Source: Bacillota bacterium (lineage in GTDB: Bacteria > Actinomycetota > Aquicultoria > Aquicultorales > Aquicultoraceae). Taken from it: a stretch of DNA of 64,000 nt. Positions 1-8,885 of the stretch are shown here, in pieces (position 1 is the stretch's first letter; each line of letters opens with the position of its first letter). A program made the position numbers and the translations under genes. Below the pieces are notes generated by a model, which was not told the DNA's origin, searched no databases, and worked only from the letters and a program-made list of their open reading frames with translations. The stretch spans positions 1-64,000 of the forward strand of contig JAIMBH010000006.1 of the NCBI GenBank assembly GCA_023511485.1, in the 5' to 3' direction.

Positions 1-1146
1 GAGTATATGATGACGCCAGGGCCCACACCGGTTCCGGCAGAGGTTTTATTGTCGCAGGCAAGACCGATGTTCCATCATCGCACGCCGAAATTCTCAGAGC
101 TTCTTGCCTTTGTTGAAGACGGTTTGAAGTATATATTCGAGACCAAAAATGACGTGCTCATTTTCTCGTCATCGGGGACCGGCGTTATGGAATCGTCGGT
201 GGTAAATCTTTTGTCTGCTGGGGATAAGGTCATCTGTTGCTCCAATGGCAAGTTTGGGGATCGGCTGGTCAAATTAAATGAAACCTACGGCATGAATGTA
301 ATCAAGCTCGAGTATCCTTGGGAGCAAGTCGTAAACCCCGAGGATATCAAGCGTGAGCTTGATGCGAACCCGGATGTTAAGGCGGTCTTTGTTGTGCAAA
401 GCGAAACATCGACCGGCGTCTTAAACGATGTTAAGTCGATTGGCGAGATAGTCAAAAATTACGATGCTGTTCTGGTAGTAGATTCGATTACCGGTATCGG
501 GGCAGTTGAATGCAAGACAGATGAGTGGAATCTCGATGTTGTTATGACCGGCTCTCAGAAGGGCCTTATGATGCCGCCAGGGTTGGCCGCTGTGTCGGTT
601 AGCGAGAAGGCATGGGCCGCAACTGAGAAGTCTACGCTTCCAAAGTTTTATTTTAGCTGGAAGAAATCGGCCGATTCGCTGCATAAGGCGGAGCCGACGA
701 CGCCATTTACACCTCCGGTATCGCTTATTGTTGGGCTTGGAGAAGCTATTAATTTGATGCGCAGTGAAGGCCTTGAAAATATAATCAGGCGTCATGCGGT
801 TCTTGCTGAGGCGACAAGGGCGGGAGTCCAGGCAATGGGCTTAAAGCTGTTTGCTCCGCCTGAGGGTAGGGGCAATGCTGTAACGCCTGTTTGGGTGCCC
901 AAGGGCATCGACGGCGGAAAGCTTGTGAAAGGCCTCAAAAACAAATACGGCATAACGATTGCAGGCGGTCAGGACCATCTTAAAGGAAAGATATTTAGAA
1001 TAGGCCACCTGGGATATTTCGATAGATTTGATATTATGACTACGCTGGCCGGAACAGAGATGGTACTCTCTGATTTGGGCTATCCGGTAGCATTGGGCGT
1101 TGGAGTCCAGGCTGCCGAGAAGGTCTTTATGGAAAATCCATTCTAG
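1..1146 (+). CDS. Class-V aminotransferase (alanine-glyoxylate / serine-pyruvate type), 5' partial
   Basis: A PLP-dependent fold-type I transaminase of the serine-pyruvate/alanine-glyoxylate family. The first ATG in the window is at 7, but the frame is open to base 1 (E-Y-M-M-T-P-G-P) and relatives have a few residues before the conserved TPGPTPVP motif, so the true start probably lies just outside. Numbered from the ATG at 7, SETSTG is at about 132-137, the PLP-binding Asp in VVDS at about 159, and the Schiff-base Lys in TGSQKG at about 185. It stands just before serA, so the likely role is amino-group transfer in the phosphoserine route or glyoxylate/serine interconversion; substrate specificity cannot be read from sequence. 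Family assignment is firm, substrate is not. Confidence 0.9.
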   Translation, partial: EYMMTPGPTPVPAEVLLSQARPMFHHRTPKFSELLAFVEDGLKYIFETKNDVLIFSSSGTGVMESSVVNLLSAGDKVICCSNGKFGDRLVKLNETYGMNVIKLEYPWEQVVNPEDIKRELDANPDVKAVFVVQSETSTGVLNDVKSIGEIVKNYDAVLVVDSITGIGAVECKTDEWNLDVVMTGSQKGLMMPPGLAAVSVSEKAWAATEKSTLPKFYFSWKKSADSLHKAEPTTPFTPPVSLIVGLGEAINLMRSEGLENIIRRHAVLAEATRAGVQAMGLKLFAPPEGRGNAVTPVWVPKGIDGGKLVKGLKNKYGITIAGGQDHLKGKIFRIGHLGYFDRFDIMTTLAGTEMVLSDLGYPVALGVGVQAAEKVFMENPF

Positions 1147-1293
1147 AAACTAGATACTAGAAACTAGATATTAGAAACTAGACTGTGAAGGTCTAGGGTG
1201 AGGGCCATAGGGTCTTTAGCTTCTAGAAGGTGGAGTTGAAAAAAGATTTTATCTAGTCTCTAGTTGGCCCGGTGGGCGACATGGTTTCTAGTT
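1143..1293. repeat. CTAG-rich intergenic repeat tract
   Basis: The gap between the aminotransferase and serA holds several imperfect copies of an 11-14 nt unit of the form ACTAGATA / TAGAAACTAG, in both orientations. It begins right at the stop codon and ends just before the serA start. It has no coding potential I can support and can fold into many alternative short stems. It resembles other short palindromic intergenic repeats in this window in style but not in sequence. Confidence 0.6.
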
Positions 1294-1294
1294 T

Positions 1295-2899
1295 ATGATT
1301 GGGGAGGGAATTAAAATTAAAGTTCTGGTTAAAGAGAAGATTGCTCAGGCAGGAATAGATAAGTTGAAAGCCGCCGGTTTTAAAGTTGACGTGAAAACCG
1401 ATATGTCGGCGGATGAGCTGCTTGATGAGATAGGCAAATATGATGCACTGGTTATTAGGAGTGCGACCAAAGTAACTGAGGATGTTATTGAACGCGCCGA
1501 TAAGCTGAAAGTCATCGGTCGGGCCGGAATCGGTGTCGACAACGTTGATCTTGAAGCAGCAACAAAACGGGGCATCATCGTTGCTAACGCACCGCAGAGC
1601 AATATTATATCTGCGGCAGAGCATACAATTGCCTTGATGATGGCTTGCGCCAGGAATATCCCCCAGGCAAATGCATCTGTGAAGATGGGCAAGTGGGAGA
1701 GAAACAAGTTTCAGGGCGTTGAGGTTTATGAGAAGGTCTTGGGCATCATTGGCCTTGGCCGCATCGGAACCTTGGTAGCAACCAGAGCACTTGGTCTTGG
1801 TATGAGGGTGCTGGCTTACGACCCGTACGTGTCAAAAGAGAGATTTGCTCAACTGGGCATTGAAAGAGCCGGCACAGTAGATGACGTGCTTAAAGAGGCT
1901 GATTTTTTAACGGTTCACCTCCCGAAAACAAAAGAGACGATCGGCATGATCGGTGATCGTGAGTTTGCCATGATGAAAGACGGCATCAGGCTTGTTAATA
2001 CGGCCAGGGGCGGCATTTATCAGCTCGAGCCTTTGGTTAATGCGATAAAGACAGGAAAAGTTGCGGCTATTGGCGTGGATGTTTTTGATGAGGAGCCACC
2101 TGTTGGCAACCCGCTGCTTGAGTTTGATCAGGTGATTTGCACGCCTCACCTCGGAGCATCCACTGTTGAAGCGCAGGATAGGGCGGGCACCCAGATTGCC
2201 GAACAGGTAATCGCGGGTCTAAAAGGCGAGTTTGTAAGTAATGCGGTCAATATCCCGCTTGTATCGGTTGAGGCGATGGAGGCGGTGAAGCCTTTCCTGC
2301 CGCTTGCTGAAAAATTAGGCAAGATGTTCAACAAACTTGCCGAGGAAGGGATCCACTCGCTGGATGTTGAGTATGTAGGCCCGATATCTAAATACGATAC
2401 CAAGCTCTTGACCATAGCTGTTCTCAAAGGGGTCTTTGATGGCGTTGTTGAAGAGCAGGTTAACTATGTAAATGCGCCGGTTTTTGCTGAGGAGCGGGGC
2501 ATTGAGGTCAATGAGAGCAAAAAATCTTCCTCTCAGGATTACATCAATGTAATCCGGTTGAAAGGACGTGATGGCGGCGACGATGTAATGGTCGCCGGTA
2601 CGCTAGTTGGCAAGAAAAATCAGGAGCGATTCATTAATATCTATAAATTTGATATAGATATGGTTCCATCCAAGTATATGGCGTTCTTCAGGTATGAGGA
2701 TGTCCCCGGCATGATCGGAAAGGTTGGAACAATACTTGGCCAGCATAACATCAACATCGCAAATATGCAGGTTGGCCGAAAGAAACTCGGCGGCGAGGCT
2801 CTGATGGGTGTAAATGTTGATACCCCAATACCCGATGAAGTTATCGAAGAAATAAAGATAGCCGCCGGCATTAGTTTCGCAAAGTTTATGGTGCTATAA
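1295..2899 (+). CDS. serA: D-3-phosphoglycerate dehydrogenase
   Basis: First step of phosphorylated serine synthesis: oxidises 3-phosphoglycerate to 3-phosphohydroxypyruvate with NAD+. At 534 residues it is the long bacterial form. The N-terminal substrate domain is followed by an NAD-binding GLGRIG motif at about 153-158, the catalytic-region Arg in NTARGG, a His in CTPHLG, an intervening domain, and a C-terminal ACT domain (about 462-534, starting near FFRYEDVPGMIG) that usually binds serine for feedback control. The ATG at 1295 has no convincing ribosome site. A strong GGGGAGGG lies inside the predicted N-terminus at 1301-1308 and would serve an ATT start at 1316, giving the typical opening I/M-K-V-L-V-K-E. 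It follows the aminotransferase and precedes leuA, so serine and leucine genes are neighbours here. Confidence 0.97.
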   Translation: MIGEGIKIKVLVKEKIAQAGIDKLKAAGFKVDVKTDMSADELLDEIGKYDALVIRSATKVTEDVIERADKLKVIGRAGIGVDNVDLEAATKRGIIVANAPQSNIISAAEHTIALMMACARNIPQANASVKMGKWERNKFQGVEVYEKVLGIIGLGRIGTLVATRALGLGMRVLAYDPYVSKERFAQLGIERAGTVDDVLKEADFLTVHLPKTKETIGMIGDREFAMMKDGIRLVNTARGGIYQLEPLVNAIKTGKVAAIGVDVFDEEPPVGNPLLEFDQVICTPHLGASTVEAQDRAGTQIAEQVIAGLKGEFVSNAVNIPLVSVEAMEAVKPFLPLAEKLGKMFNKLAEEGIHSLDVEYVGPISKYDTKLLTIAVLKGVFDGVVEEQVNYVNAPVFAEERGIEVNESKKSSSQDYINVIRLKGRDGGDDVMVAGTLVGKKNQERFINIYKFDIDMVPSKYMAFFRYEDVPGMIGKVGTILGQHNINIANMQVGRKKLGGEALMGVNVDTPIPDEVIEEIKIAAGISFAKFMVL

Positions 2900-2924
2900 A
2901 GTAGGTCTAGAATTTGGGGCAAGC

Positions 2925-2994
2925 GGTTAGCTCTCAGCTTTTTGAGTTATTCGTCTTTAAGTTGATGGCTAAAAGCTGAGAGCTATTAAGCAAT
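2925..2994. repeat. AGCT-type intergenic palindromic repeat
   Basis: The serA-leuA gap contains GTTAGCTCTCAGCTTTT and, 30 nt later, the inverted counterpart AAAAGCTGAGAGCTATTAA, forming a long imperfect hairpin. The same AGCT/CAGCT/GCTGA vocabulary recurs in at least seven other gaps of this window. No run of T follows, so a simple terminator is unlikely. Confidence 0.6.
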
Positions 2995-3026
2995 TTTGCA
3001 TTTATCCTGTAAGGTGGTAGTGTCTT

Positions 3027-4541
3027 ATGACTATAGATAAAAATCGCATATACCTTTTCGATACAACTTTACGAGATGGTGAGCAATCTCCAGGAATAAG
3101 CTTGAGCACCAGGGAGAAGCTAGAGATAGCTGACCAGTTAGCTAAACTTGGCATAGATGTCATAGAGGCGGGGTTTCCAATAACTTCTCCAGGAGATTTT
3201 GAGGCGGTAAGTGCTATCGCTGAGAAGGTGCGTAAACCGGTAATCGCCGCACTGGCAAGAGTCATTGATGCCGATATAGACAGGGCTGCAGAAGCTTTAA
3301 AGAAGGCTGAGCGTCCGCGTATCCACACCTTTGTTATGTCTTCAGATATACAAATAGAGCGTCAGCTTAGGAAAACGAGAGAAGAAGTGCTCAAGATGGC
3401 GGTGGCGGCTGTTAAGCGGGCAAAGTCTTATTTCGAAGATGTTGAGTTTTCGCCGATGGACGCAACCCGCGCCGACTTTAATTTTCTCTGCAAGCTTGTC
3501 GAGGCGACCATTGAAAGCGGGGCGACAGTTATAAATATACCTGATACGGTTGGATATGCGACACCTGACGAGTTCGGGAGGCTAATAGCCGATCTTTTCA
3601 AAGCGGTCCCCGCATTGAACGATGTCATAGTTAGCGTACATTGCCATAATGACCTTGGTATGGCGACTGCAAATGCGCTAGCCGCTATTATAAACGGGGC
3701 TACGCAAGTTGAAGGTACGATCAATGGCATTGGGGAGCGTGCAGGGAATACCGCACTTGAGGAAATTACGATGATACTTGATACGAGACGCCAAACTCTC
3801 GGCAAGTATACGAACATAAAAACAGAGGAAATCGCAAAAACAAGTCGTCTGGTAAGCAGTCTAACCGGGTATCAAGTGCAGTTTAACAAAGCGATTGTCG
3901 GCAAAAACGCGTTTGCTCACTCCTCTGGCATTCACCAGGACGGCGTGCTTAAAGAACGCGCAACATTTGAGATCATCGACCCCAAGAAGGTCGGCATAAG
4001 CGAGAGCGCGCTTGTTCTTGGCAAAACGTCGGGAAGACACGCGTTCAGAAAGCATCTGGAATCCTTGGGATATCAGCTTGCCGATGATGAGCTTGAAAAG
4101 GCATTCGAGCGGTTTAAAGACCTGGCCGACAAGAAGGCAGAAATAACTGATATCGATTTAGCGGCGATACTGGCCGATGAGGTCAGGACTGCCTCGGATG
4201 TATACACACTTGAGTATATCCACGTTTGTAGTGGCACCGATACCACGCCTACTGCGACTGTTCGGCTTCGAAAAAATGGTGAGGTAATTGAGAAAACCTC
4301 CATTGGCGATGGCCAGGTTGACGCAGCTTGCAAAGCGATTAAGCGGGCGACCGGTGTAAGGGGCGAGCTCATTAGCTACAATGTTAACTCAATTACTGAG
4401 GGTCTTGACGCTCAGGGTGATGTTACCATCCAACTGGAGATTAATGGCAAATCTGTGCTAGGTAGGGGTGTTAGCACAGACATTATTGAAGCCAGCGCCA
4501 GAGCCTATCTTAACGCAATCAATAAAGCATTGAGTAGTTAA
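3027..4541 (+). CDS. leuA: 2-isopropylmalate synthase
   Basis: Condenses acetyl-CoA with 2-ketoisovalerate, the committed step to leucine. At 504 residues it is of the bacterial LeuA type. The HMGL-like TIM barrel opens with the metal and substrate motif TTLRDGEQSPG (about 13-23) and carries the metal-ligand HCHND motif near 203. A GNTALEE segment and a linker lead to the C-terminal LeuA dimerisation/regulatory domain (from about 370), which normally binds leucine for feedback inhibition. GGTGG precedes the ATG by about 9 nt. It differs from the CimA paralogue at 8886 by its regulatory domain and by motif detail. It begins the leuA-leuC-leuD-leuB run. Confidence 0.97.
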   Translation: MTIDKNRIYLFDTTLRDGEQSPGISLSTREKLEIADQLAKLGIDVIEAGFPITSPGDFEAVSAIAEKVRKPVIAALARVIDADIDRAAEALKKAERPRIHTFVMSSDIQIERQLRKTREEVLKMAVAAVKRAKSYFEDVEFSPMDATRADFNFLCKLVEATIESGATVINIPDTVGYATPDEFGRLIADLFKAVPALNDVIVSVHCHNDLGMATANALAAIINGATQVEGTINGIGERAGNTALEEITMILDTRRQTLGKYTNIKTEEIAKTSRLVSSLTGYQVQFNKAIVGKNAFAHSSGIHQDGVLKERATFEIIDPKKVGISESALVLGKTSGRHAFRKHLESLGYQLADDELEKAFERFKDLADKKAEITDIDLAAILADEVRTASDVYTLEYIHVCSGTDTTPTATVRLRKNGEVIEKTSIGDGQVDAACKAIKRATGVRGELISYNVNSITEGLDAQGDVTIQLEINGKSVLGRGVSTDIIEASARAYLNAINKALSS

Positions 4542-4544
4542 GAA

Positions 4545-4612
4545 ACAATTAGCAATTAGCTTTAAATAGTCTGACTACTGAAAGCTGACAGCTGTCAGTA
4601 GTCAGTTAATAC
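4545..4612. repeat. AGCT-type intergenic palindromic repeat
   Basis: The leuA-leuC gap holds an inverted repeat built from TTAGCAATTAGC, CTGACTACTGAAAGCTGAC and AGCTGTCAGTAGTCAG. The central part (ACTACTGA... with TCAGTAGT) can form a stable stem. It belongs to the same family as the element after serA. Confidence 0.6.
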
Positions 4613-4684
4613 CATTGCAGAAATGACCATCATTGGTCGATATTAGAGCGATAGCAAGTAAGCAAAAGAAACGGAGTAGCGAAT

Positions 4685-5944
4685 ATGGGGATGACTATAA
4701 CTGAGAAAATTCTTGCAGCCCATGCAGGAAAAGACAAGGTAAGTCCCGGCGACTTGGTTAATATACGGTTAGATCTTGTTCTGAGCAATGACATAACGGC
4801 TCCAATTGCGATAAAGCAGTTTAAAGAGATAGGTGTCGAAGAAGTTTTTGATAAGGATAAAGTGGTTATGGTACCCGATCACTTTGCGCCTAATAAAGAT
4901 ATCGATTCGGCTGAGCAGTGCAAGATGGTAAGGATGTTTGCCCATGAGCAAGATCTTACCAACTACTTTGAAGTAGGAAGGATGGGTATTGAGCACGCAC
5001 TTCTTCCTGAGCAGGGCCTTGTTCTGCCAGGAGATGCAGTTATAGGTGCGGATTCTCATACTTGCACCTATGGTGGCCTTGGTGCGTTCTCAACTGGGAT
5101 GGGAAGTACCGACATTGCAGCTGCTATGGCAACGGGAGAGACATGGCTTAAAGTCCCGTCGACAATCAAGTTTGTTTTTAACGGTACGCTTAACCCGTGG
5201 GTTTCGGGGAAAGACCTTATTCTTTATACAATAGGTCAAATTGGGGTAGATGGCGCGCTCTATCAGGCGATGGAGTTTACCGGAGAGGCGATATCTGCTC
5301 TCTCGATGGACAGCAGGTTTTCCATGTGCAATATGGCGATCGAGGCGGGCGGCAAATCAGGCATTATCGAGCCTGATCAAAAAACACTTGAGTATATACA
5401 AGGTCGCTCAAACCGTGAGCACTCTATCTATAAGAGCGATAACGACGCCGAGTATGCAGGCGTATATGAGTGGGATGCCCGCAACATCGAGCTGCAGGTC
5501 GCATTCCCACATCTACCATCAAATACTCGCGGCATAAGCGAAGTTGGGGAGATTATTATTGACCAGGTAGTTATCGGTTCATGCACGAACGGTAGACTCG
5601 AAGATTTAAGAATCGCAGCACAAATTCTTAAAGGTCGTGAAGTGAATAAGAAGGTTCGCTGTATTATTATTCCTGCCACTCAGGAGATCTATCGCCAGGC
5701 TATGAGAGAAGGTCTGCTGGATATATTTATTGAAGCCAAAGCGGCCGTAAGTACGCCGACATGTGGTCCCTGCCTTGGTGGGCATATGGGTATTCTTGCA
5801 AAAGGCGAGAGAGCCCTCGCAACCACCAACAGGAACTTTGTTGGCCGTATGGGCCATCCGGAGAGCGAAGTTTACTTAAGCGGTCCCGCAGTTGCAGCGG
5901 CTTCGGCAATAGCAGGCAAGATTATTGGCCCAGAACAGCTGTAG
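4685..5944 (+). CDS. leuC: 3-isopropylmalate dehydratase, large subunit
   Basis: The aconitase-type subunit that, with LeuD, isomerises 2-isopropylmalate to 3-isopropylmalate; with CimA it can also act on citramalate. The 419-residue length is the compact archaeal/actinobacterial-type LeuC. Three Cys expected to hold the [4Fe-4S] cluster are visible: one in IGSCTNGR and two in [10 protein letters not shown]. The substrate motif DSHTCTYGG lies near residue 123. CGGAG sits 8 nt before the ATG, supporting this start; a second ATG lies two codons in. The partner leuD follows after a 120-nt gap that carries a CTCCC repeat. Confidence 0.96.
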   Translation: MGMTITEKILAAHAGKDKVSPGDLVNIRLDLVLSNDITAPIAIKQFKEIGVEEVFDKDKVVMVPDHFAPNKDIDSAEQCKMVRMFAHEQDLTNYFEVGRMGIEHALLPEQGLVLPGDAVIGADSHTCTYGGLGAFSTGMGSTDIAAAMATGETWLKVPSTIKFVFNGTLNPWVSGKDLILYTIGQIGVDGALYQAMEFTGEAISALSMDSRFSMCNMAIEAGGKSGIIEPDQKTLEYIQGRSNREHSIYKSDNDAEYAGVYEWDARNIELQVAFPHLPSNTRGISEVGEIIIDQVVIGSCTNGRLEDLRIAAQILKGREVNKKVRCIIIPATQEIYRQAMREGLLDIFIEAKAAVSTPTCGPCLGGHMGILAKGERALATTNRNFVGRMGHPESEVYLSGPAVAAASAIAGKIIGPEQL

Positions 5945-5982
5945 GGTTGAAGGACTGCAGTTCGGGGGTCAGGGTGAAGAAG

Positions 5983-6028
5983 TTCCCCTCCCTTAAGAGG
6001 AGGGGTTAGAGGAGGGTAAGACCCGCGT
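5983..6028. repeat. CTCCC/GGGAGG intergenic repeat, copy 1
   Basis: Between leuC and leuD lies a 45-nt element of the form TTCCCCTCCCTTAAGAGGAG followed by GGGTTAGAGGAGGGT. The CCCCTCCCTTAAGAGGAGGGG part folds into a hairpin. A close relative lies at 7737-7780, before ilvE. Similar CCTCCCTT...GGGGAGGG elements occur between genes in many unrelated bacteria, which suggests a widespread repeat rather than a gene-specific regulator. Confidence 0.55.
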
Positions 6029-6066
6029 CTCTAGTCCTCATACCATAAACTAAACCGGAGGTTTTG

Positions 6067-6576
6067 ATGAATTATAAAGGCAAAGCTTGGAAATTCGGGA
6101 GAGATATCGATACAGATTTAATAATACCTGCGCGTTACTTGAAAACTAGCGATCCGGCGGAACTTGGCAAGCACGCTATGGAAGATGCCGACCCCGAGTT
6201 TGTTAGCAAGATAAGCATAGGCGACATTATTGTAGCCGAGGAGAACTTTGGCTGCGGCTCATCAAGGGAGCACGCGCCGATTGCAATTAAGGCAGCTGGT
6301 ATATCCTGCGTAATTGCCAAATCTTTTGCTAGGATATTTTATCGCAATGCGATTAATATGGGTCTTCCTATCCTGGAGAGCCCAGAGGCAGTAGACGGTA
6401 TTAATCCTGGAGATGAAGTTCAGGTTGATACAGATAAAGGCGAGATAGCCAATCTTACAACCGGCGAAGTATACCAGGCAAAGCCTTTTCCAGAGTTTAT
6501 TAGCAATATCATCCGTCAGGGCGGACTGATAAATTACGTAAAAGATAAGGTAAAAAGCAAGCCGGCAGCCCTATAA
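6067..6576 (+). CDS. leuD: 3-isopropylmalate dehydratase, small subunit
   Basis: Swivel-domain subunit that completes the LeuCD isomerase. The family motif [12 protein letters not shown] lies near residues 59-70, and the N-terminus ([17 protein letters not shown]) is typical. The length of 169 residues matches the short-chain LeuD that pairs with the compact LeuC. The ATG at 6067 is preferred over a TTG one codon earlier because GGAGG ends 5 nt before the ATG. It is followed by leuB after 62 nt, within the same leucine cluster. Confidence 0.96.
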   Translation: MNYKGKAWKFGRDIDTDLIIPARYLKTSDPAELGKHAMEDADPEFVSKISIGDIIVAEENFGCGSSREHAPIAIKAAGISCVIAKSFARIFYRNAINMGLPILESPEAVDGINPGDEVQVDTDKGEIANLTTGEVYQAKPFPEFISNIIRQGGLINYVKDKVKSKPAAL

Positions 6577-6638
6577 GCCAGAGAGTAGAGTGTTAGGTTA
6601 CAAGCCGATTAAGATTATAAAAAGGTGGAGGAGATAAA

Positions 6639-7697
6639 TTGTATAAGATTGGAGTTATGCCCGGTGATGGAACCGGTCCTGAAGTCATAAGGGAAGCATT
6701 AAAAGTTTTAGAGGCGGCAAGCGAGGTCGCGGGCTTTAGCTACGAGCTAGTTCACTACGATTTTGGTGGTGACAGGTATTTGGCAACCGGCGAGATTCTG
6801 CCCGATTCTGCAATCGAGGAATTCCGTCAGCTGGATGCAATCCTGCTTGGTGCAATTGGTCATCCAGATGTCAAACCAGGAATTCTTGAGAAAGGCATTC
6901 TTTTAAGGACAAGGTTTGAGCTTGACCAGTATATAAACTTAAGGCCGGTAAAACTCTATCCGGGCGTTTACACGCCGATCAAAGATAAAGGTCCTGAAGA
7001 CATAGATTTTGTTGTAGTGCGTGAAAATACAGAGGGTCTTTATGCCGGTGCGGGTGGTTTTTTAAAAAAAGGAACACCTGATGAAGTGGCCGTGCAGGAG
7101 AGCATAAACACGCGCAAAGGTGCGGAGCGCTGCATCCGCTATGCCTTCAACTACGCCCGAGAGCGTAACAAAGAAAAAAAACTCACCCTTTGCGGTAAGA
7201 CCAACGTTTTAACGTATGCATTTGACCTCTGGGAGCGTGCATTCTACGATGTAGCGAAGGAATACCCGGATATTAAGACAGATTATGCGCATGTTGATGC
7301 AATCTGCATGTGGTTTGTTAAAAACCCGGAGTGGTTTGATGTCGTTGTGACAGACAACATGTTTGGTGATATTATCACGGACCTTGGTGCGATGATTCAA
7401 GGCGGTATGGGAATTGCTGCAGGCGGAAATATCAACCCTGAAGGCGTTTCGATGTTTGAGCCTATCGGCGGCTCTGCCCCGAAATATACGGGCATGAACA
7501 TAATAAATCCGCTGGCTGCAATCTCGGCCGCTCAGCTAATGCTTGAGCATCTTGGCCAGAAGGATGTCGCAAAGAAGATCGAAGCAGCCGTTATGAAGGT
7601 CACAGGCGAGAAACTAAAGAGCCTTGCCGCTGGCCAGATGGGATATAGCACGTCCGAGGTCGGCGATATGGTCGCTAATTTTGTGAGAGAAGGATAG
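6639..7697 (+). CDS. leuB: 3-isopropylmalate dehydrogenase
   Basis: NAD-dependent oxidative decarboxylation of 3-isopropylmalate, or of 3-methylmalate in the citramalate route. The start is TTG, supported by GGTGGAGGAG 5-8 nt upstream. At 352 residues it is a normal isocitrate/isopropylmalate dehydrogenase family member. GDGTGPEV lies at the N-terminus, [10 protein letters not shown] near residue 126, and the metal/substrate motif [12 protein letters not shown] near 236. The C-terminal GSAPKYTG nucleotide-binding region is present. Close relatives include isocitrate and tartrate dehydrogenases, but position beside leuC and leuD makes LeuB by far the best reading. Confidence 0.94.
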   Translation: MYKIGVMPGDGTGPEVIREALKVLEAASEVAGFSYELVHYDFGGDRYLATGEILPDSAIEEFRQLDAILLGAIGHPDVKPGILEKGILLRTRFELDQYINLRPVKLYPGVYTPIKDKGPEDIDFVVVRENTEGLYAGAGGFLKKGTPDEVAVQESINTRKGAERCIRYAFNYARERNKEKKLTLCGKTNVLTYAFDLWERAFYDVAKEYPDIKTDYAHVDAICMWFVKNPEWFDVVVTDNMFGDIITDLGAMIQGGMGIAAGGNINPEGVSMFEPIGGSAPKYTGMNIINPLAAISAAQLMLEHLGQKDVAKKIEAAVMKVTGEKLKSLAAGQMGYSTSEVGDMVANFVREG

Positions 7698-7736
7698 TTA
7701 ATTTAGAATTACGAATTTCGAATGTCGAAATAAAAT

Positions 7737-7828
7737 CTCCTCCCTTGAGGGGAGGGGCTAGGGGAGGGTGAAGCCCACGTTACTTACCCTCATCCTAAGA
7801 GCTAGCGGCTAGGAGCTCAGAGCTAATT
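7737..7828. repeat. Composite intergenic repeat: CTCCC element copy 2 plus AGCT element
   Basis: The leuB-ilvE gap contains CTCCTCCCTTGAGGGGAGGG followed by GCTAGGGGAGGGTG, closely matching the element between leuC and leuD. It is followed at about 7798-7828 by AGCTAGCGGCTAGGAGCTCA and AGAGCTAA of the AGCT family. A GAATTTCGAATGTCGAAAT palindromic stretch precedes both. No gene is visible. Confidence 0.55.
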
Positions 7829-7843
7829 GGGAGGTAAAGCAAT

Positions 7844-8785
7844 ATGCCTATTGAGAAAGTTGATAAGATATGGCTAAACGGAGAGTTTGTGGACTGGGAC
7901 AAAGCGCAGGTACACGTATTGACCCATGCCTTACATTATGGGTCGGGCGTATTTGAGGGCATTAGGGCGTATGAAACTCCCAGAGGCACTGCGGTGTTTC
8001 GTCTAACTGAGCATATCAAGAGGCTTCATGACTCAGCGAAAGTATATATGATGCCGGTGCCGTATTCGGTTGAGGAGCTTGTCAAGGCCACAAAAGAGCT
8101 CGTAAGCATCAATGGGCTTAAGAGCTGCTATATTCGACCAATTGTTTATAGAGGTTACGGCGAGATGGGTTTAAACCCTCTTAACGCACCGGTCGATGTT
8201 GCCATTGCGATGTGGTCCTGGGGAACCTACCTTGGTGACGACGGGCTCAAAAATGGTATAAGAGCGATGATCTCCTCATTCAGAAGGATAGATCCGAACT
8301 CTCTGCCGCCCGCCGCAAAAGCCACAGGGCAATATATAAACTCAATTCTTGCTAAACTGGAGGCTATCTACAGCAACTACGAAGAGGCAATCATGCTTGA
8401 TTCCAGGGGGTTTGTTTCAGAAGGAACCGGCGAGAATATATTCGTGGTCAAAAACGGCGTTATCCATACGCCATCGACTGCATCGAGCATACTGGAAGGT
8501 ATAACCAGAGATACTGTGATGGAGCTGGCAAGAGATATGGGCTTTGAAGTGGTCGAGCGCGATCTTGTAAGGTCTGACCTCTTCTTAGCCGATGAGATAT
8601 TCGTAACTGGAACTGCAGCTGAGATAACGCCTATTAGAGAGGTAGACAAGCGGGAGATAGGCAAACCCGGCCCGGTTACGGTTGCGCTTCAGGAAAAATT
8701 CTTTGCGGTGGTAAAGGGCGAAGATGAGAAATATTCTCACTGGCTAGAGCATATAGAAGTGGAGGAAAAATCCCCCGCTTTTTAA
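7844..8785 (+). CDS. ilvE: Branched-chain amino acid aminotransferase
   Basis: Fold-type IV PLP enzyme making leucine, isoleucine and valine from their 2-keto acids. At 313 residues it has the usual length. LTHALHYGSGVFEGIRAYET near residues 27-46 is diagnostic of IlvE. The PLP Lys is in AAKATGQYINS, and the conserved EGTGENIFVV follows. GGGAGG lies about 10 nt before the ATG. It ends the leucine block and stands before cimA, completing a branched-chain set that lacks only ilvBN, ilvC and ilvD in this window. Confidence 0.96.
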   Translation: MPIEKVDKIWLNGEFVDWDKAQVHVLTHALHYGSGVFEGIRAYETPRGTAVFRLTEHIKRLHDSAKVYMMPVPYSVEELVKATKELVSINGLKSCYIRPIVYRGYGEMGLNPLNAPVDVAIAMWSWGTYLGDDGLKNGIRAMISSFRRIDPNSLPPAAKATGQYINSILAKLEAIYSNYEEAIMLDSRGFVSEGTGENIFVVKNGVIHTPSTASSILEGITRDTVMELARDMGFEVVERDLVRSDLFLADEIFVTGTAAEITPIREVDKREIGKPGPVTVALQEKFFAVVKGEDEKYSHWLEHIEVEEKSPAF

Positions 8786-8862
8786 CTATCAGCCTTCAGC
8801 TTTCAGCTGCCGCTTAAAGATAAAGGAATTAAAAGCTGATGGCTGAGTGTTGCTAGCTGATA
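8785..8862. repeat. AGCT-type intergenic palindromic repeat
   Basis: ATCAGCCTTCAGCTTTCAGC follows ilvE directly, and the complementary AAAAGCTGATGGCTGAGT and GCTAGCTGAT lie 40 nt on, giving a long imperfect hairpin. It is the same family as the elements at 2925, 4545, 29698 and 43217. Confidence 0.6.
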
Positions 8863-8885
8863 ACTTTTTCGAGGAACGAGGAATC

